A stretch of DNA of 44,778 nt from Bacteroidota bacterium (GTDB taxonomy: Bacteria; Bacteroidota; Bacteroidia; UKL13-3), in the NCBI GenBank assembly GCA_030680835.1, contig JAUXUD010000065.1:1-44778 (forward strand), in the 5' to 3' direction. Both the position numbers and the translations under genes were made by a program. Of this stretch, positions 43,701-44,778 are shown in pieces. Numbering within the stretch: position 1 is the first letter of the stretch; every line of letters begins with the position of its first letter. Below the pieces are notes generated by a model. It ran no database searches. It was not told the DNA's origin and saw nothing but the letters and a program-made list of their open reading frames with translations.

Positions 43701-44615
43701 GTAAGTTCATCTCAAAATAACCTTAACTATCGTTGCTTGGTTGATGATTCCGGATGCCAGGTAATCAGTAATGCTGCAAAATTAACCGTAACATGTCCGT
43801 TTAATATCACGTATCAACCTGCAAACCAAACGGTCAATGTAGGTAGCAATACAAAATTTATCATTGGTTCATCTGATCCTACAGTAAACTTTCAATGGCA
43901 ACAAAATACAGGGTTGGGTTTTACAAATTTAATAAATGACAATTCGTATTCTGGTGTTACAAATGATACTTTAAATATCACGAATATTAATTTTTCTCAA
44001 AACAATTATCTGTTTCGATGTATTATTTCAGCGGGTAATTGCCAGCTTATTAGTGATGAAGCCAGGTTAACAACAAATTGTAATTTAAATATTGTTTTGC
44101 AACCACAGAATCAAACTGCTTCTGTGCAATCAAAAGCCATGTTTTTAATTGTTGTATCAAATTCTTTTGTAAACTATCAATGGCAGCGAAATGTGGGGTC
44201 AGGGTTTATAAATCTTTCAAATACGTTTCAGTATGAAGGCGTTTTTAATGATACATTAATTCTCAGTTATATTTCAATAAGTCAGAACAATAATTTATAC
44301 CGTTGCCAAATTGACTTTAACGGTTGTTACACAAATAGTGATTCAGCAATTTTAAATGTGTGGCCAACGGGGATTGAACCCTATTACTATCAAAAAAGTT
44401 TTGTGATTTATCCAAATCCTTCTGATGAGCAATTAAGCATAGAGGTAAATAATTTTTTCGGAGATATGGATTATTCGATTTCTGATGCCCAGGGAAAGAT
44501 GCTGGTAAATGGCAAAATAAACAATAAAATTACTTTGGTAAATATGGGTTTGCTATCCCCTGGTTTATACTTTGTACGGGTGGGTAACGATACCCGGAAA
44601 CTGATGAAACAGTAG
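40740..44615 (+). CDS. SBBP-propeller / Ig-repeat surface protein with T9SS type A domain
   Basis: 1291 residues. A signal peptide (1-20, ending LNAQ) leads into an SBBP-type beta-propeller (about 21-445), with repeated D-x-x-GN-[IF]-Y-x-T-G and VDFDPGxG-x-YYL motifs. Eight tandem Ig-like domains of about 94 residues follow (about 448-1210), each beginning C-x-x-x-I-x-x-QP and containing YQWQ or FQWQ and YRC. The C-terminus (about 1219-1291; VIYPNPSDEQLSIE, GLYFVRVGND) is a T9SS type A sorting domain. Function is probably adhesion or extracellular recognition at the cell surface. Its upstream gap to rnr (divergent) has no clear TAnnTTTG box. Near-identical Ig units make domain gain or loss by recombination likely. 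Confidence 0.92.
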   Translation: MNKKLLFLIAFIILSSGLNAQNFQWAKQIAGLCYSGINNTMAVDHFGNIYTTGKFSGTFDFDPGPATYYLTSAGSTDIFITKSDLSGNLIRAVRIGGSAGDGGNSIATDGLGNIYVSGIYYGTIDFNPDTGVQNLVSTNVGVFVLKLDSSLNFIWAHGPYNNTDYSTENSISVDNAGCCYLMARYSTLTAILFKISPSGFTIRTKSFYGNGVITLKSIIHDDEGKIYVVGEFSNIENMGTGNRGINGLRTDFVLKLDSLLGVAIWVYTITDSVRIFSIDAGPSGSVYMTGSFTGSANFATGYYFNSNGLNDIFVAKLNANGTFVWAKSMGGIGIDKGFDIAIDDTGNIYTTGFFNATVDFDPGIGVYYLSSAGGSDIFISKQNNLGEFAWAKKFGNNSHDTGTSVLIDHSGNFYATGSYNGQVDFDPGPGTYYLNSGGTSAYVLKMGTCGLSITTQPNYITVSIGGNAQFIVNTPSNTASYQWQQNSGSGFVNLTNAGLYSGVNSNMLTISNVPYSKNNYTYRCVITEGACTIVSYTALLTVVCDFNISAQPVNKSAPVGSSVLINVGTTSTSANYQWQQNSGSGFVNLSNGGIYSGVNTNILMMNPVSYSLNNYTYRCLISNGNCNYITDTARLTVNCAYNINRQPSNISVNSGATAMFTIQASSPTATYRWQEKSGTKFLDITDSGQYTGTGNDTLFISNTTLNQNNKYYRCRVVDEGCPLTSDSAKLIISCVSTISLQPVNKTINIEEDAHFVVKSTAPTTTFQWQQNTGSGFVNLTNSGQFSGVTKDTLRIGKVTLSQNYFAYRCILLFAGCRDTSNIAILTVNCTLAINTQPINQTVIVDSNARFIITASSPTATFQWQLNSGTGYINLTNSGKYTGVLDDTLYISKTSFSQNNYSFRCVVMDKGCTKISNPALLKIDCRFSIIEQPVNQSALINTDARFTIKASKSTLSYQWQEDQGTGFVNLSNNSSITGVYKDTLRVINVSSSQNNLNYRCLVDDSGCQVISNAAKLTVTCPFNITYQPANQTVNVGSNTKFIIGSSDPTVNFQWQQNTGLGFTNLINDNSYSGVTNDTLNITNINFSQNNYLFRCIISAGNCQLISDEARLTTNCNLNIVLQPQNQTASVQSKAMFLIVVSNSFVNYQWQRNVGSGFINLSNTFQYEGVFNDTLILSYISISQNNNLYRCQIDFNGCYTNSDSAILNVWPTGIEPYYYQKSFVIYPNPSDEQLSIEVNNFFGDMDYSISDAQGKMLVNGKINNKITLVNMGLLSPGLYFVRVGNDTRKLMKQ

Positions 44616-44778
44616 GAGTGTGGTGGTAGTTGAAGTAATCCTTCGGCAGGCTACCAATGACATCTTCCGCATGTGTGTGAAAATCATTAGGTTTCATGTT
44701 GGAGATTATTAGGAACAATTGTCATATTTAATAGTGCGGCCCTTTTTATTAGCGATTTTAATTGCTGCATTTCGAGTT

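Noticed and set aside
44616-44778. Gene or repeat at the right edge
   Set aside because: No convincing reading frame, hairpin with T-run, or heptamer array is visible in the last 163 bases.

Overview
The window comes from a member of the Bacteroidota, probably a Sphingobacteria/Chitinophagia-type relative; I cannot go lower. The evidence is AT-rich DNA, five secreted proteins (one a remnant) with type IX secretion (T9SS) C-terminal domains, TonB-dependent receptors with carboxypeptidase-like N-terminal domains, TAnnTTTG promoter boxes, and almost no Shine-Dalgarno sites. I see no rRNA, tRNA, CRISPR array, integrase or phage genes.

Layout. 0-6.6 kb: a secreted WG-repeat protein (-) and a 1675-residue PKD-repeat T9SS protein (+). 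6.6-7.5 kb: a two-gene AbiEii-type nucleotidyltransferase toxin/antitoxin module. 7.5-10.9 kb: a membrane protein and recG. 11-15.8 kb (-): dnaJ/cbpA and cbpM, then an HD-phosphohydrolase, a universal stress protein (Usp), a YheT-type hydrolase and a polyprenyl synthase. 16-17.5 kb: a small T9SS protein and a 685-bp gene-free stretch with structured DNA. 17.5-34 kb (-): three tandem cassettes of receptor plus adenylyl cyclase. 34-36.5 kb (-): a second HD-Usp-Usp group. 36.7-38.1 kb (+): a histidine kinase/response regulator pair. 38.3-40.5 kb (-): rnr. 40.7-44.6 kb (+): an SBBP/Ig-repeat T9SS protein.

The most interesting region is 17.5-34 kb. Cassettes 1 and 3 each pair an outer-membrane TonB-dependent receptor with a membrane-bound class III cyclase. 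The periplasmic part of that cyclase is a beta-propeller plus Y_Y_Y domain, the sensor layout of Bacteroides hybrid two-component systems. The histidine-kinase output is replaced by a cyclase that keeps the Lys/Asp pair typical of adenylyl cyclases. Cassette 1 also begins with a T9SS-secreted protein. Cassette 2 is a decayed and mosaic copy. Its T9SS gene has lost exactly 154 codons in frame. Its receptor is cut to the first ~107 codons and has lost its ATG. Its cyclase carries a different sensor (7TMR-DISM plus PAS) on a catalytic domain and 3' flank that resemble cassette 3. Two paralogous HD-Usp groups flank the island, so the whole 13-36.5 kb region may be a nutrient-sensing/cyclic-nucleotide locus. 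That functional link is inference.

A second notable pattern is a set of heptanucleotide arrays whose units nearly all start with TA. They occupy all three convergent gene junctions in the window (recG/polyprenyl synthase, 16857/17543, response regulator/rnr). Each starts 5-14 nt after a stop codon with the same AATTTACGA lead-in and points the same way relative to that gene.
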